This document shows, piece by piece, positions 1-11,210 of a stretch of 64,000 nucleotides of DNA. A program made the position numbers and the translations under genes. Source of the DNA: Siphonodentalium dalli (Eukaryota; Mollusca; Scaphopoda; Gadilida; Siphonodentaliidae); contig CP136061.1 in the NCBI GenBank assembly GCA_032622095.1, forward strand, positions 264,524,077-264,588,076, given 5' to 3'. The notes under the pieces were generated by a model. The model saw only the letters and a list, made by a program, of their open reading frames with translations. It was not told the DNA's origin and did not search any database. Positions within the stretch are counted from its first letter, which is position 1, and every line of letters starts with the position of its first letter.

Positions 1-2079
1 CTATGTGGGTCTCTGTATCCATGGCAACCAGCTGTTATATACCGTAAATGACTGTTTTAAGTTTTATTTTGGGTCCAATTTGTCAGTAAGTCTGGAAAAA
101 AAACACATATATAGCCAACAAGTTCCACCATTTAGCGTTAAATTACGCAATTATTTGTTGTGGTTACTGAATAACGCGTGATTGAGCTCTCCGATATGGT
201 GACCGTGATTAATTTTGTCAAATTTGACCATTTTTTGCCATTCATGGCCACCAACATAATGTATATGCACCATTTCCGATTGGAAACAGGTTGCACCATT
301 CTACTAAATATATCAGCTTGTAGTTGTGCTATCTCCACTATCTAGGTATTTTCGCAATAGCCCCACTTCCATTTTTCAGTTAATTATGAATATATATATT
401 GAACCTATATACTGGTCAGTTGGGGTACCGGCTGTATATATATATATATATTTGGCAGTTGCGGTACTGATTTCTAAAGGAGCCTCTCTTTGGAATTCTT
501 TGAGGATGATGACCCCGACATGAATCTATCATGTCTACTAGACCCCAAGGAACTTGTAATACAGGAATACAACGAAAGCACACACTCCTTCATATATATA
601 CAGAGATGGTACACCAACAGCCAAAACTGCCACCTATATAGTGGTCAGTTGGGGTACCGGATATATATATATATTTATATATATCCAGGCGGCAGTTGGG
701 GTACCGTTTTCTCAACAAGACAAATATCCCGTAAATCTATATCGCTGGTGTAACATAACATCCCTTCTGCACATGGGACATGTTCTTGGTCTAGATCGTT
801 CCTATTACGAGTTGGGGTGGCTATGTGGGTCTCTGTATACATGGCAACCAGCTGTTATATACCGTAAATGACTGTTTTAAGTTGTATTTTGGGTCCAATG
901 TGTCAGTAATTCTGGAAAAAAACACATATATAGCCAACAAGTTCCACCTTTTAGCGTTAAATTACGCAATTATTTGTTGTGGTTACTGAAAAACGCGTGA
1001 TTGAGCTCTCCGATATGGTGACCGTGATTAATTTTGTCAAATTTGACCATTTTTTGCCATTCATGGCCACCAATATAATGTATATGCACCATTTCCGATT
1101 GGAAACAGGTTGCACCATTCTACTAAATATATCAGCTTGTAATTGTGCTATCTCCACTATCTAGATATTTTCGCAATAGCCCCACTTCCATTTTTCAGTT
1201 AATTATGAATATATATATTGAACCTATATACTGGTCAGTTGGGGTACCGGCTGTATATATATATATATATTTGGCAGTTGCGGTACTGATTTCTAAAGGA
1301 GCCTCTCTTTGGAATTCTTTGAGGATGATGACCCCGACATGAATCTATCATGTCTACTAGACCCCAAGGAACTTGTAATACAGGAATAAAACGAAAGCAC
1401 ACACTCCTTCATATATATACAGAGATGGTACACCAACAGCCAAAACTGCCACCTATATAGTGGTCAGTTGGGGTACCGGATATATATATATTTATATATA
1501 TCCAGGCGGCAGTTGGGGTACCGTTTTCTCAACAAGACAAATATCCCGTAAATCTATATCGCTGGTGTAACATAACATCCCTTCTGCACATGGGACATGT
1601 TCTTGGTCTAGATCGTTCCTATTACGAGTTGGGGTGGCTATGTGGGTCTCTGTATCCATGGCAACCAGCTGTTATATACCGTAAATGACTGTTTTAAGTT
1701 GTATTTTGGGTACAATTTTTCAGTAATTCTGGAAAAAAAACACATATATAGCCAACAAGTTCCACCATTTAGCGTTAAATTACGCAATTATTTGTTGTGG
1801 TTACTGAATAACGCGTGATTGAGCTCTCCGATATGGTGACCGTGATTAATTTTGTCAAATTTGACCATTTTTGCCATTCATGGCCACCAACATAATGTAT
1901 ATGCACCATTTCCGATTGGAAACAGGTTGCACCATTCTTATAAATATATCAGCTTGTAATTGTGCTATCTCCACTATCTAGATATTTTCGCAATAGCCCC
2001 ACTTCCATTTTTCAGTTAATTATGAATATATATATTGAACCTATATATTGGTCAGTTGGGGTAGCGGCTGTATATATAT
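1..2079. repeat. ~818-bp tandem satellite, copies 1-3
   Basis: The phrase CTATGTGGGTCTCTGTAT recurs at 1, 821 and 1638, so the units are 820 and 817 bp long. The first two copies are nearly identical, differing by scattered substitutions and by the length of the TA and A runs. Copy 3 stops inside its TA tract at about 2079, where another repeat is inserted. Each unit contains internal short repeats of GTCAGTTGGGGTACCG next to TATATATA runs. Short open frames in the units (for example 490-753) are broken in the sister copy, so I do not regard the unit as coding. Confidence 0.93.
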
Positions 2080-2975
2080 ACTAGCAGGTGGACCCGACTT
2101 CGACCGGGCTGTTTCCCCTCTGCTTTTCGGCGAATTGCGCGATTTGACCTTGAATTGTCCATTTTGAAGGTCAAGGTCAGGTGGGGTAACGATTTGACCC
2201 GTCCAAAACACTGCCCGGACAAAAGTACCCGACAAAAGTACCCGTCGAATTCCATCCGGTTTTACCCGATTTGACCTCGAATTGATCATTTTGAAGGTCA
2301 AGGTCAGGTCGGGGTCACGATTCGACCCGTCCAAAACACTCCCGACTTCGTCCGGGCTGTTTCCCCTCTGCTTTTCGGCGAATTGCGCGATTTCACCTTG
2401 AATTGTCCATTTTGAAGGGCAAGGTGAGGTGGGGTCACGATTTGACCCGTCAAAAACACTGCCCGGACAAAAGTACCCGACAAAAGTACCCGTCGAAATC
2501 CACCCGGTTTTACCCGATTTGACCTCGAATTGATCATTTTGAAGCTCAAGGTCAGGTCGGTGTCACGACACGACCCGTCCAAAACACTCAGTGGACAAAA
2601 GTAACCCCACGTATCAAATTTCGTCGAAATCCCATAAAAATTCGCGATTTGACCTTGAATTGACCCGATTTCAAGGTCAAGGTCACGTCGCACGGGCAAA
2701 CGAACAGGCTTACGACACTCCACATACGAAAGTATCCCCAGACACTAATTTTCATCGAAATCCCGTGATACTCGGGCGTTCGACCATGAAATTACCCGAT
2801 TTCAAGGTCAATGTCACGTCGCACGGGCGAATTACCAGGCCCATGCCACTCCACGACCGGAAGTACCCCCCACATACCAAGTTTCATCGAAATGGGCTCG
2901 GCCGTTTTCGAGTCCATCGCGAACACACAGACAGACAGACAGACAGACACACAGATTTCCCAAATTATATAATAG
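2080..2975 (+). repeat. Family A unit (GACCTTGAATTG repeats)
   Basis: It begins ACTAGCAGGTGGACCCGACT and ends with a GACAGACAGACA string and ATATAATAG. A ~249-bp segment starting CCCGACTTCG is duplicated at 2093 and 2341. Inside, a module that runs GACCTTGAATTG, then CATTTTGAAGGTCAAGGTCA, then GACCCGTCCAAAACACTCC recurs about every 120-125 bp. The tail holds CGGCCGTTTTCGAGTCC, which is shared with the reversed element at 50110. Open frames across it (for example 2304-2723 on the minus strand) come only from the repeat lacking stops. Confidence 0.85.
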
Positions 2976-3603
2976 ACTAGCCGATGAGCCCGACGTTGTC
3001 CGGGCTATTCAAAAACCATAAGTCGATAGCTCCAACCCGTTTCCGAGATCTGGTCTGCGCATGCGCGAAGCTTGCGTCGCACGGGCTGACCCGATACAAA
3101 TCGTATCCGGGGCAAGATACATTCACATAGCAAATTTCAAGTCGATAGCTCCACCCGTTTCCGAGATCTCGTATAGCTGATGTGCCCGACGTTGTCCGGG
3201 CTATTCAAAAACCAAATTTCAAGTCGATAGCTCTACCCAGCCCGACGTTGTCCGGGCTATTCAAAAACCAAATTTCAAGTCGATAGCTCCACCCGTTTCC
3301 GAGATCTCGTCTGCGCATGCGCGAAACGGACGCCGCACGGGCTCGGCGACCCGATAAAATCCGTATCCGGGACAAGATACATTCACATAGCATATTTCAA
3401 GTCGATAGCTCCACCCGTTTCCGAGATCTCGTCTGCGCATGCGCGAAGCGGGCGCCACACGGGCTCGCCAATACGACAACGACGACCGCCTGGTCAAACT
3501 ACAAACACGTACCAAGTTTCGTCCCGATCGGTCGAGAATCGTAGATTTGTATAAATGACAGACAGACAAACAGACAGACAGAGGTCTTCAAAATATATAT
3601 GAG
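2976..3603 (+). repeat. Family B unit 1
   Basis: It starts ACTAGCCGATGAGCCCGACG and ends with GACAGACAAACAGACAGACA, GAGGTCTTCAAAATATATAT. The core is a ~122-bp tandem module containing AAATTTCAAGTCGATAGCTC, CACCCGTTTCCGAGATCTCG and TCTGCGCATGCGCGAAG. The unit has two extra internal restarts of the CCCGACGTTGTCCGGGCTAT head at about 3185 and 3240. Arginine-rich open frames on both strands are by-products of the repeat. Confidence 0.85.
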
Positions 3604-4713
3604 ACTAGCCGATGAACCCGACGTTGTCCGGGCTATTCAAAAACAAAATTTCAAGTTGATAGCTCCACCCGTTTCCGAGATATGGTCTGCGCATGTGCGA
3701 AGATGGCGTCGCACGGGCTCGGCGACCCGATAAAATTCGTATCCGGGGCAAGATACATTCACATAGCAAATTTCAAGTCGACAGCTCCACCCGTTTCCGA
3801 GATCTCGTCTGCGCATGCGCGAGCGAGATCTGGTCTGCGCATGCGCGAAGCTGGCGTCGCACGGGCTCGGCGACCCGATAAAATTCGTATCCGGGGCAAG
3901 ATACATTCACATACCTAATTTCAAGTCGATAGCTCCACCCGTTTCCGAGATCTCGTCTGCGCATGCGCGAAGCTGGTGTCGCACGGGCTCGGCGACCCGA
4001 TAAAATTCGTATCCGGAGCAAGATACATTCAGATAGCAAATTTCAAGTCGATAGCTCCACCCGTTTCCGATATCTCGTCTGCGCATGCGCGAAGCGGTCG
4101 CCGCACGGGCTCGCCAATACGACAACGTCCACCGCCTGGTCAAACTACACACACGTACCAAGTTTCGTCCCGATCGGTCGAGAATCGTAGATTTGTATAA
4201 ATGACATACATACAGACAGACAGACAAACAGAGGTCTTCAAAATATATATGAGATAGCCGATGAGCCCGACGTTGTCCGGGCTATTCAAAAACCAAATTT
4301 CAAGTCGATAGCTCTACCCGTTTCCGAGATCTGGTCTGCGCATGCGCGATGCTGGCGTCGCACGGGCTCGGCGACCCGATAAAATTCGTATCCGGGGCAA
4401 GATAAATTCACATAGCAAATTTCAAGTCGATAGCTCCACCCGTTTCCGATATCTCATCTGCGCATGCGCGAAGCTGGCGTCACACGGGCTCGGCGACCCG
4501 ATAAAATTCGTATCCGGGGCAAGATACATTCACATACCAAATTTCAAGTCGATAGCTCCACCCGTTTCCGAGATCTCGTCTGCGCATGCGCGAAGCTGGC
4601 GTCGCACGGGCTCGGCGACCCGATAAAATTCGTATCCGGAGCAAGATACATTCAGATAGCAAATTTCAAGTCGATAGCTCCACCCGTTTCCGAGATCTCG
4701 TCTGCGCATGCGC
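3056..4713. promoter_or_regulatory. Array of 11 NRF-1-like palindromes
   Basis: TGCGCATGCGC is present at 3056, 3312, 3434, 3810, 3836, 3958, 4080, 4337, 4459, 4581 and 4703, with a changed copy at 3688. It matches the known consensus of the animal factor NRF-1 (YGCGCAYGCGCR). Spacing is usually ~122 bp because each family B module carries one. Whether the sites are bound is not shown by the sequence. Confidence 0.5.
3604..4253 (+). repeat. Family B unit 2
   Basis: It has the same head, module and tail as unit 1. It carries four TGCGCATGCGC palindromes plus one changed copy at 3688. A short internal duplication at about 3820-3848 repeats GAGATCTGGTCTGCGCATGC. The tail ends at about 4253 in AAAATATATATGAGA, directly joined to the next head. 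Confidence 0.85.
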
Positions 4714-4872
4714 GAAGTGGGCGCCGCACGGGCTCGCCAATACGACAACGTCCACCGCCTGGTCAAACTACACACACGTACCAAGTTTCGTCCCGGTCTG
4801 TTGAGAATCGTAGATTTGTATTAATGACAGACAAACATACAGACAGACAGAGGTCTTCAAAATATATATGAG
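4254..4872 (+). repeat. Family B unit 3
   Basis: This is a third head-to-tail copy, with four ~122-bp modules and TGCGCATGCGC palindromes at 4337, 4459, 4581 and 4703. It ends with GACAGACAGAGGTCTTCAAA and TATATATGAG. The exact chaining tail/ACTAG/head suggests repeated insertion into the same TATATA tail, or unequal crossing-over between units. Confidence 0.85.
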
Positions 4873-5988
4873 ACTAGCATGTTAGCCCGCCACTGGCGGC
4901 GTTCGTCAGAAACATGACAATTTTTAATTTTTTTAATATTTTGATTTAATTGTGTTTTTTTTTACCCGATTTGACCTTGAATTGATCATTTTCAAGGTCA
5001 ATGTCAGGTCGGGGTCACAATTTAATCAGTCCACGACACTTCCCGTAGGTAGCAAGTTTGAGATCAATCAATATATATCATTTGTGGGTACCCGTTTCAA
5101 GGTGAAGATCACCTAGGGCGGAAAAACTTACCCGATCCGCGTTCTTAGGAAGCCCCAAGTACGTAAGAATCACACAACACGCTCATGTCTATACACGCCC
5201 AGACCCAGACGATGAAAAACTTCCCCGTTCCTAGGAACGACAGACTTTTTAATCAAGAGAAATTATGATACCGTCCCTAAAAGAGGTATGATTTTTTTTT
5301 AACCTGCCCGTGGCCATTGAGCAGCCCCTGACAGAGGTTGTCCACCCTTTTACGAGATGGTCAATAGTCCCCGCAAAGAGCGGACAGTCAATTAATCCCG
5401 TCGTGAACCCCATCACCAACGCGACTAATTTTGTTTGGTATCATGTGTTGCGTTCTAAAAATATGTCGATTACAGTGGATTCGTAAATGACGAAATATGA
5501 GTGCGACAGAGAATATTGTTTGATCTAAAGCAACTCGAACGAATGGCAGTCTTGCTATTCACAAAGAATTGTAAATGAACTGCGTCTGATCCAATTGCAA
5601 AAGTATTATGACTTCCAATAAATCTCTCCGCATAGGAAAGCACTCAAAAGTATTGTTCCCGATATCTCTCAGCATAAAAAAGTTTTTCGATGCTAAATTT
5701 CGAGCGATAACATTGCGTTGAATTGTAAACAAACGCTCTTTTATAGCGACGCGTCATATACAAACGCTCATTAAATTATCACTTGATTAACCACCGCAGT
5801 GCCGTTTTTTTTGTGACTGAGAGTGGAGAACGGGTGCTCTGAGCTTGTCTAAAATGCGACGCCGACGATCCCCGTGTGTTTTTACGCTTATATACGAAAT
5901 TTGAGCTCGATCCGCGCAGCCGTTTTCGATTCTATTAAGTATCCACACACATATATGCATAAACGGGGTTCTCAAAATATATAGTAGA
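4873..5988 (+). repeat. Diverged related unit with ~700 bp of unique interior
   Basis: It opens ACTAGCATGTTAGCCCGCCA and soon carries one family A module (4965-5040, GACCTTGAATTGATCATTTT). The end, GCAGCCGTTTTCGATTC...CACACACATATATGCATAAA, resembles the family tail. Between about 5100 and 5800 lies sequence seen nowhere else in the window. I found no convincing protein in it. This interior is the best place to look for the autonomous parent of the family. Confidence 0.6.
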
Positions 5989-6541
5989 ATAATATATATA
6001 TTTGGTAGTTGCGGTACTGATTTCTAAAGGAGCCTTTCTTTAGAATTGTTTGAGGATGATGACCCCGACATGAATGTATCATGTCTACTAGACCCCAAGG
6101 AACTTGTAATACAGGAATAAAACGAAAGCACACACTCCTTCATATATATACAGATATGGTACCCCAAATGCAAAAACTGCAATCTATATAGTGGTCAGTT
6201 GGGGTACCGGATATATATATATATTTATATATATCTAAGCGGCAGTTGGGGTACCGTTTTCTCAACAAGACAAATATCCCTCAAATTTGACAATCTTTTG
6301 CCATTCATGGCCACCAACATAATTTATTATACACCATTTTCAATTGGAAACAGGTTGCACCATTCTACTAAATATATCAGCGTGTAATTGTGCTATCTCA
6401 TGCACTATCTAGATAGTTTAGCAATAGCCCCGCATCCATTTTTCAGTTAATTATATGAATATATATATGAAATCTATACAGTGGTCAGTTGGGGTGCCGG
6501 ATATATAAATATATATTTATATTTATATATATCTAAGCGGC
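5989..6541. repeat. Remainder of satellite copy 3 plus a deleted copy 4
   Basis: The satellite resumes at TTTGGTAGTTGCGGTACTGA. At about 6280 the text jumps from CAAATATCCC to TCAAATTTGAC, skipping roughly 300 bp that is present between these phrases in copies 1-2. It then continues to a second TA tract and ends at about 6541 with ATATCTAAGCGGCA. These copies are more diverged than 1 and 2. Confidence 0.85.
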
Positions 6542-6544
6542 AAA

Positions 6545-7175
6545 TTTTTTTAAATGTTGAAATTTTCCAAGTAGAAAATGTTTAATAACTCTGTCATCTA
6601 TATACATGTTGCACACCTCCAATATGTGTGTAATAATACTCTGAAGTTTCAAATATCTGCGATCAAAACTGTAGGAGAAGTTGATTACAACATGAAGGTA
6701 CCCTCATACAGAAAATTATAAAAAATGTTGAAATTTTCCAAGTCGAAAAGGGTTAATAACCTTGTCAAGAAATAATATTTCCGTCATCTATATATATGTT
6801 GCACATCTTCAATATATTGGGACAATATTCTGAAGTTTCAATTCTCTAGGATGAAAACTGTAGGAGTTAATTACACCATGGAGGTATCCTCGTACTTAAA
6901 ATTATAACAAATGTTGAAATGTTCTCAGTCGAAAAGGGTTAATAACTCCGTCAAAAAATATTTTTTCCGTCATCTATATACATGGCAATATATGGGCAAC
7001 ATTCCCAACAATATTCTGAAGTTTCAAATATCTGGGATGAAATTTGTAGGAGGAGATGATTACACCATGGAGGTACCCAAAAGTGTGACGGACGGACAAA
7101 CGGACGGAAAATTATTTTGTCGGAGGACAATAATGCTTTGGATATATTTGAAAAATCAACTTGTTAGGTGTATCA
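6545..7175 (+). repeat. ~183-bp tandem repeat, three units plus tail
   Basis: Units begin near 6550, 6724 and 6911 with AAATGTTGAAATTTTCCAAG and carry CCGTCATCTATATACATGTT, AATATTCTGAAGTTTCAAAT and GGAGTTGATTACACCATG. The last unit runs into CAAAAGTGTGACGGACGGAC, a GACGGACG-type tail. The same family lies reversed at 25555-26660. The 95-codon frame at 6911 crosses repeat units and is not a gene. Confidence 0.85.
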
Positions 7176-7199
7176 GACAGAATAGTCAATTTTGGTAAT

Positions 7200-7915
7200 C
7201 AACCACAACTTGTATGCACACAGCACGGGGGAATATTGCCATTTTCCACATTTTGGCCGCCATTGTTGCAGCCATTTTAAATAAAAGTGACAATTTTGGT
7301 ACTAATGTGTTGGCACATCCATAAGGAATGGAATGCTTCACTAAAATTGCACAGTTCTGCCCATTCCTTGATAAAATATGACTAAACATTTTATACCGCT
7401 TTCAGTAAAATGAAAATGTTGAAGGAGCAGAAGGGTGTCTGACTCCATGAATGACATATGTCATTGCTCCAATGGTCAGTTAACATGAACAATACAAAAT
7501 GAAGTCACAATTCTCAAACAGTACCAAACAGCATAAACTGATCTTAAAGAAATTAGACCAAAACAATCAAATTTTCTACTTTCGGCTGCCATTTTTGCAG
7601 CCATTTTGAGCCAAAGTGACAATTTTGGTACTAATCAGTTGCAATATGCATAATAAATGGAATGCCTCACTAAAATTGCAAAGTTCTGCCCATTCTTGAT
7701 GAAATATGACTAGAAATCACAATGGTGATTTTTGGCCAAATTTTATACTGCATTCAGTAAAATCAAATTTTTTAAGGATCAGAAGTGTTTCTGACTCCAT
7801 TAATGACACATTTCATTGCTCCACTCCAATGGTCAGTTAACATGAACAATGCAAAATAAATGCACAATTCTCAACCAGTACCAAACAGCATAAAGATATT
7901 AGAGAATAAATTCAA
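7200..7915. repeat. ~330-bp direct duplication with GCAGCCATTTT
   Basis: Two diverged copies are seen, at about 7250-7560 and 7585-7900. Shared phrases are GCAGCCATTTT, AAAGTGACAATTTTGGTACT, GGAATGC.TCACTAAAATTGCA and TTCTGCCCATTC, then CCAATGGTCAGTTAACATGA and CTCAA.CAGTACCAAACAGCA. A third, shorter relative starts at 7920 with CCACCATTTTGGCGGCCATC. No coding signal is seen. Confidence 0.8.
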
Positions 7916-8985
7916 ATTTTCCACTTCCCGCCACCATTTTGGCGGCCATCTTGGACGGTGAGTTCCAATTTGACCCTATAATGGTGGCTTTTTATCTTAT
8001 CTTTACAAAACTGTATACATTTGTGTACATATGACAAGATTGTCTCACTATAAGTTGCATCAAACTGACTTAGTGACCTGTCTAAAAAACGGCGGCCATG
8101 TTGGGCGCCATCTTGAATTTAACGGGTTCCACTTAACTGGAACCAGCTGGAATATGATCAGGGATATTGTGGACAATATATGTTAGAAGTTTGGTGCTTT
8201 AATCCGGAAGTGAAAGATTCTTCTGTTATTGTGGGCTCCACTAATATACCTTTTCAATGAGACGACGAGAAGGTGAAATTTTAAGTTACTTGAGCAGGGG
8301 GCGGGGCCGAATTTTTTTTACGAGACGTTAGGTGGGGGGTGGGTGGGTACTTGAGGCCGGAAACAGTTTTTGACCACATTTTTTGCATTTTTTTTTCATT
8401 GACATATTTTCAACTGTTTTAAACATTTGTTTATATGTTGTGGCTTGTTGCAATATGAGAACCACTAATACATTCAATATTGTTATAATTACCCCCATAA
8501 GTTGATATAAAATGGAAAAATAGTGAATATTGTGGGGGTGCGTCCCAAAATTTTCATTGATTTTTTTTGCGCGCATCAATTGTGTCTGTTTCAGCTTGCT
8601 TGGCAGTTTTTATATTGAAAATTGTCTAGTTCACGGTGTAGTTCAATAAAAAAAATACTTCAGATAGCTCTAGGGTAGGGTGAACTTAATGCAGTCTGAC
8701 AATATCAGCTAACAACTCATGACAGAATATTACAATAATTCTTATACTTCATGACAGTCTCTTTACTCATACAGATAGTTGAGTGTAATGTATGAAATAC
8801 GTATATGTATCAGTGTTTGTATACTAAAATTTATTATTCTCATAATTGTCAGAATAATGTATAGTTAATAATATATAGTAGACACAGGTAGACATAAAAT
8901 AGTAAATCAAGAGTACAGCCGGTATACTGTAAACAGAAGACCAAATTGGATTTATCTTCCCTACACCAACACAATGACGTTACGC
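7916..8985. other. Noncoding stretch with GGCGGCCAT words and a G/T-rich patch
   Basis: Isolated GGCGGCCATCTTGGA-type words at 7950 and 8090 relate to neighbouring repeats. 8295-8360 is G-rich (GGTGGGGGGTGGGTGGGTAC followed by GGCCGGAAACAGTTTTT) and resembles the G-tract family at 15640, 18125 and 42240. The rest is AT-rich, with no gene or conserved structure that I can identify. Confidence 0.5.
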
Positions 8986-8989
8986 TTAC

Positions 8990-9125
8990 TGTGACCTCGT
9001 CTCCACGGTTTCATGCAGGGAATATATTACAACGGGAAGGTTCACTCCGCGCATTTGTGGTAATCACCGGAATTTGTCATGACGCCATTCTGGTAGGATA
9101 CCCTGGTAGGAACGTACGTCATCGC
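8990..9125 (+). repeat. Dispersed block, copy 1 (inverted partner at 13190)
   Basis: It contains CAGGGAATATATTACAACGG, GAAGGTTCACTCC and CATGACGCCATTCTGGTAGG. The same phrases occur in the opposite orientation at 13190-13345 with small indels. The two blocks could be the ends of a ~4.3-kb element or two dispersed copies. A 96-codon frame (8946-9236) crosses the block and has no counterpart in the partner, so it is not treated as coding. Confidence 0.6.
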
Positions 9126-9249
9126 ATCGTTACTTCCTTGTTTACTTTTACTAATAAGTTAAAAGTGTGGGAGTTTGAAAATGATTTACAAATCAAAGTG
9201 GCATCCAGGATATTTGTGGGATCAACATATCGCTGAAGTAGAGGAATAT

Positions 9250-10920
9250 ATGATATATTCGAATGGATCGAATTGAAAATTCATTTAACTTGTTTGTCTA
9301 CCAGTACTAGAAAACAAACTTACTGGGTGGGATTTCTGTGTCAAATACGACTGTCTTTCATAATTTGACTAATGACTATGTCCATAACATTACCTGAGTC
9401 ATGTCTCTAATTTAAAAAAAATTGAGATCTATTATGGAAAAAAATTGAGATCTATTAGGGGATCAAAGTTCACAACCTTGGTCATTTAAATTAATTGCTT
9501 AGAATATAACCACAATTTAAACATGTTTTAAAAGCTCCACCAAGGGCACCATTCAGTAGGGCTTACATTCCAGATGCCACTTTTATTATGAAACTGGCAT
9601 ACCAGTTGATATGGGAATAATTATGGAGTCTGCATGAGTACAAGTTAATGCCATTTATATTGAGTCCTACATACATGATATATTTCACTAATCTCGCATA
9701 CACTATATGTATGTACCATCAATATATGATGAGTTTGTAAACATCAATTACAGGGGTTGGTGGGACACATATACATGCTACCAGTATACTGTATTACAAA
9801 TACATAGTATGTTACACTTTATACACTACATTTCATTATGTTTGCAGTGCCATTGTATCAATCTGAAATACTTGATATTTAAAAACATCCACCAAATATC
9901 AAATCTTTGGGCCATGATATCATAAACTTCCCTGGTCCTATACCTACCCTGCTACCCACATACAAAAAACCCCTACCGGTAAGACTTACCAGGTAGTAGC
10001 AAATATTTCATTTACATTTCATATCCATATTTTGTCCTTATAGTACTTAAATTGTCTGTTGGATAGACTATGTATAGTGAATGGCGGCAGATGTAGGCCT
10101 ATATATTTAATTATTTGTGTGATATCTATAGATTTTCAATATCAAAATAACAGTTTAAATATTTACCTACCTGCAAGTATAAGTTAAGTAAAATCGCACA
10201 TATAATATATAGGCCTATATACCCGCCTACTCTTAAATATAGTTTATGGTATGGGGAAACAATAATTTTAAAGTTCTGTTATTAGCATACAGCACTATAT
10301 AATATTGTGTCATTTTCAGCAAATGGTGTGGTACAGGTACTTACAATGTGATAGACATGTGTCACGCAATCATGATTAATTTACCTTATGGTGTCAATCA
10401 TTATGAGGTGCCATGGAGATACAATCATCCTCTATGTTTTCCAAAATTAACCGATGACATTATGTTCTTATATTCATGGCTACACTACATGCCTACTGAT
10501 ATGTAATATATTGGCAAACATAACTTACAATACCCAGTATTTATTCAAGAATTTATAAATTATAGCATCTCTCATTCTCTGGGTCATGTATATCATTAAT
10601 ATTAAATATGATGAGTTTATTTGGGAAATTTTGATGTAGTTATAAAAATATATTGCGTTGATGTGTGTGAAAATTTCAATCTTTGTTAAATATTAAAATA
10701 AAAAAGAAGCATATGTAGCCTAAATTTCCCAAATTATCATTCTCTGAGTTCTCATATACCATGAACGCAAGGACTATGCAAGGCTCAACATGAGTAAAAT
10801 ACATTTATATAATAGCCTTAAATGTTTGAACACTCACTATTAATTAATTAATCTTTCTTCAGAACCAAAAAAAATCACATGTAGCCTTTTTATAAATCTA
10901 TAAACCTAGTAGGCTAATTT
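9250..10920. other. AT-rich noncoding DNA
   Basis: No open frame, repeat array or RNA structure stands out. One short near-perfect hairpin is CTACCGGTAAG/ACTTACCAGGTAG at about 9973-9998. Confidence 0.6.
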
Positions 10921-10924
10921 GAAT

Positions 10925-11045
10925 TTTGAGACAATGCAAATTTTTGAGATTGGGTGGGATACGAACCCCGGCCCGACGGCGAGCGCGCCTTGCGACTCAA
11001 AGTCCGACGTCCATACCACACGGCTACCGAAGCAACCCCAAAAAA
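10925..11045 (-). repeat. tRNA-derived relic (SINE head or tRNA pseudogene)
   Basis: On the minus strand an A-box-like TAGCCGTGTGG is followed by GACGTCGGACTTTGAGTCGC, a G/C-rich extra arm, and a B-box-like GGGTTCGTATCCC. The order and spacing match a type II (Leu/Ser-like) tRNA with a long variable arm. The acceptor stem does not pair, and the outer T-stem has two mismatches, so it should not be a working tRNA. A tRNA-headed SINE is the likeliest origin; I cannot trace a clear tail. Confidence 0.55.
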
Positions 11046-11125
11046 GGAAGCTCGAATAGCCGTTGTATTCCGACGTCGCACTTAGGACACTATATATTTA
11101 CATTTTAAGGTCTCTATTTTATATG

Positions 11126-11210
11126 TATATAGGAGGTATGGCACAGTAATGTTATATTTAACGCCTCCGAAACATGCCGAGCATTGTTACTGTGCCATAC
11201 CTCCTATATA
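11126..11210. repeat. Perfect 24-bp hairpin with 37-nt loop
   Basis: TATATAGGAGGTATGGCACA at the left (11126-11149 in full) is exactly complementary to TGTGCCATACCTCCTATATA at the right (11187-11210 in full). The 85-nt total size is in the range of a microRNA precursor or a tiny foldback element. A perfect stem is unusual for an old sequence, which suggests recent origin or selection. Expression is unknown. Confidence 0.8.

Larger units (their letters stand above)
2080..5988 (+). mobile_element. Composite repeat insertion inside the satellite
   Basis: Satellite copy 3 reads normally to GGCTGTATATATATA and resumes at about 5989 with AATATATATATTTGGTAGTTGCGG. Everything between is absent from copies 1 and 2. 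The insert is a chain of units, each starting with ACTAGC or TAGC followed by a CCCG...CGGGCT hairpin, and mostly ending in a GACAGACA string plus TATATA. The TA tract is the apparent target. The same kind of unit occurs alone at 20610-21077 and reversed at 50110-50712. The class is unresolved: a nonautonomous non-LTR (RTE-like) 3' end or a Helitron-like element are both possible. No coding sequence is visible. Confidence 0.85.

Noticed and set aside
490-753. 87-codon ORF with an acidic start in the satellite unit
   Set aside because: The second satellite copy has a stop and length changes at the same place, so the frame is not maintained.
2304-2723. 139-codon minus-strand ORF
   Set aside because: It crosses several family A modules and ends in repeat sequence; no domain.
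3205-4871. Many Arg-rich ORFs on both strands
   Set aside because: They are translations of the ~122-bp family B module; the same peptide recurs in several frames.
5100-5800. Possible transposase in the unique interior of the inserted unit
   Set aside because: All frames have frequent stops and no motif could be recognised; kept only as a lead.
8946-9236. 96-codon ORF
   Set aside because: It crosses a dispersed repeat block whose partner at 13190 has no matching frame; no domain seen.
10925-11045. A functional tRNA gene on the minus strand
   Set aside because: The acceptor stem does not pair and the T-stem has mismatches; better explained as a tRNA-derived SINE head or pseudogene.
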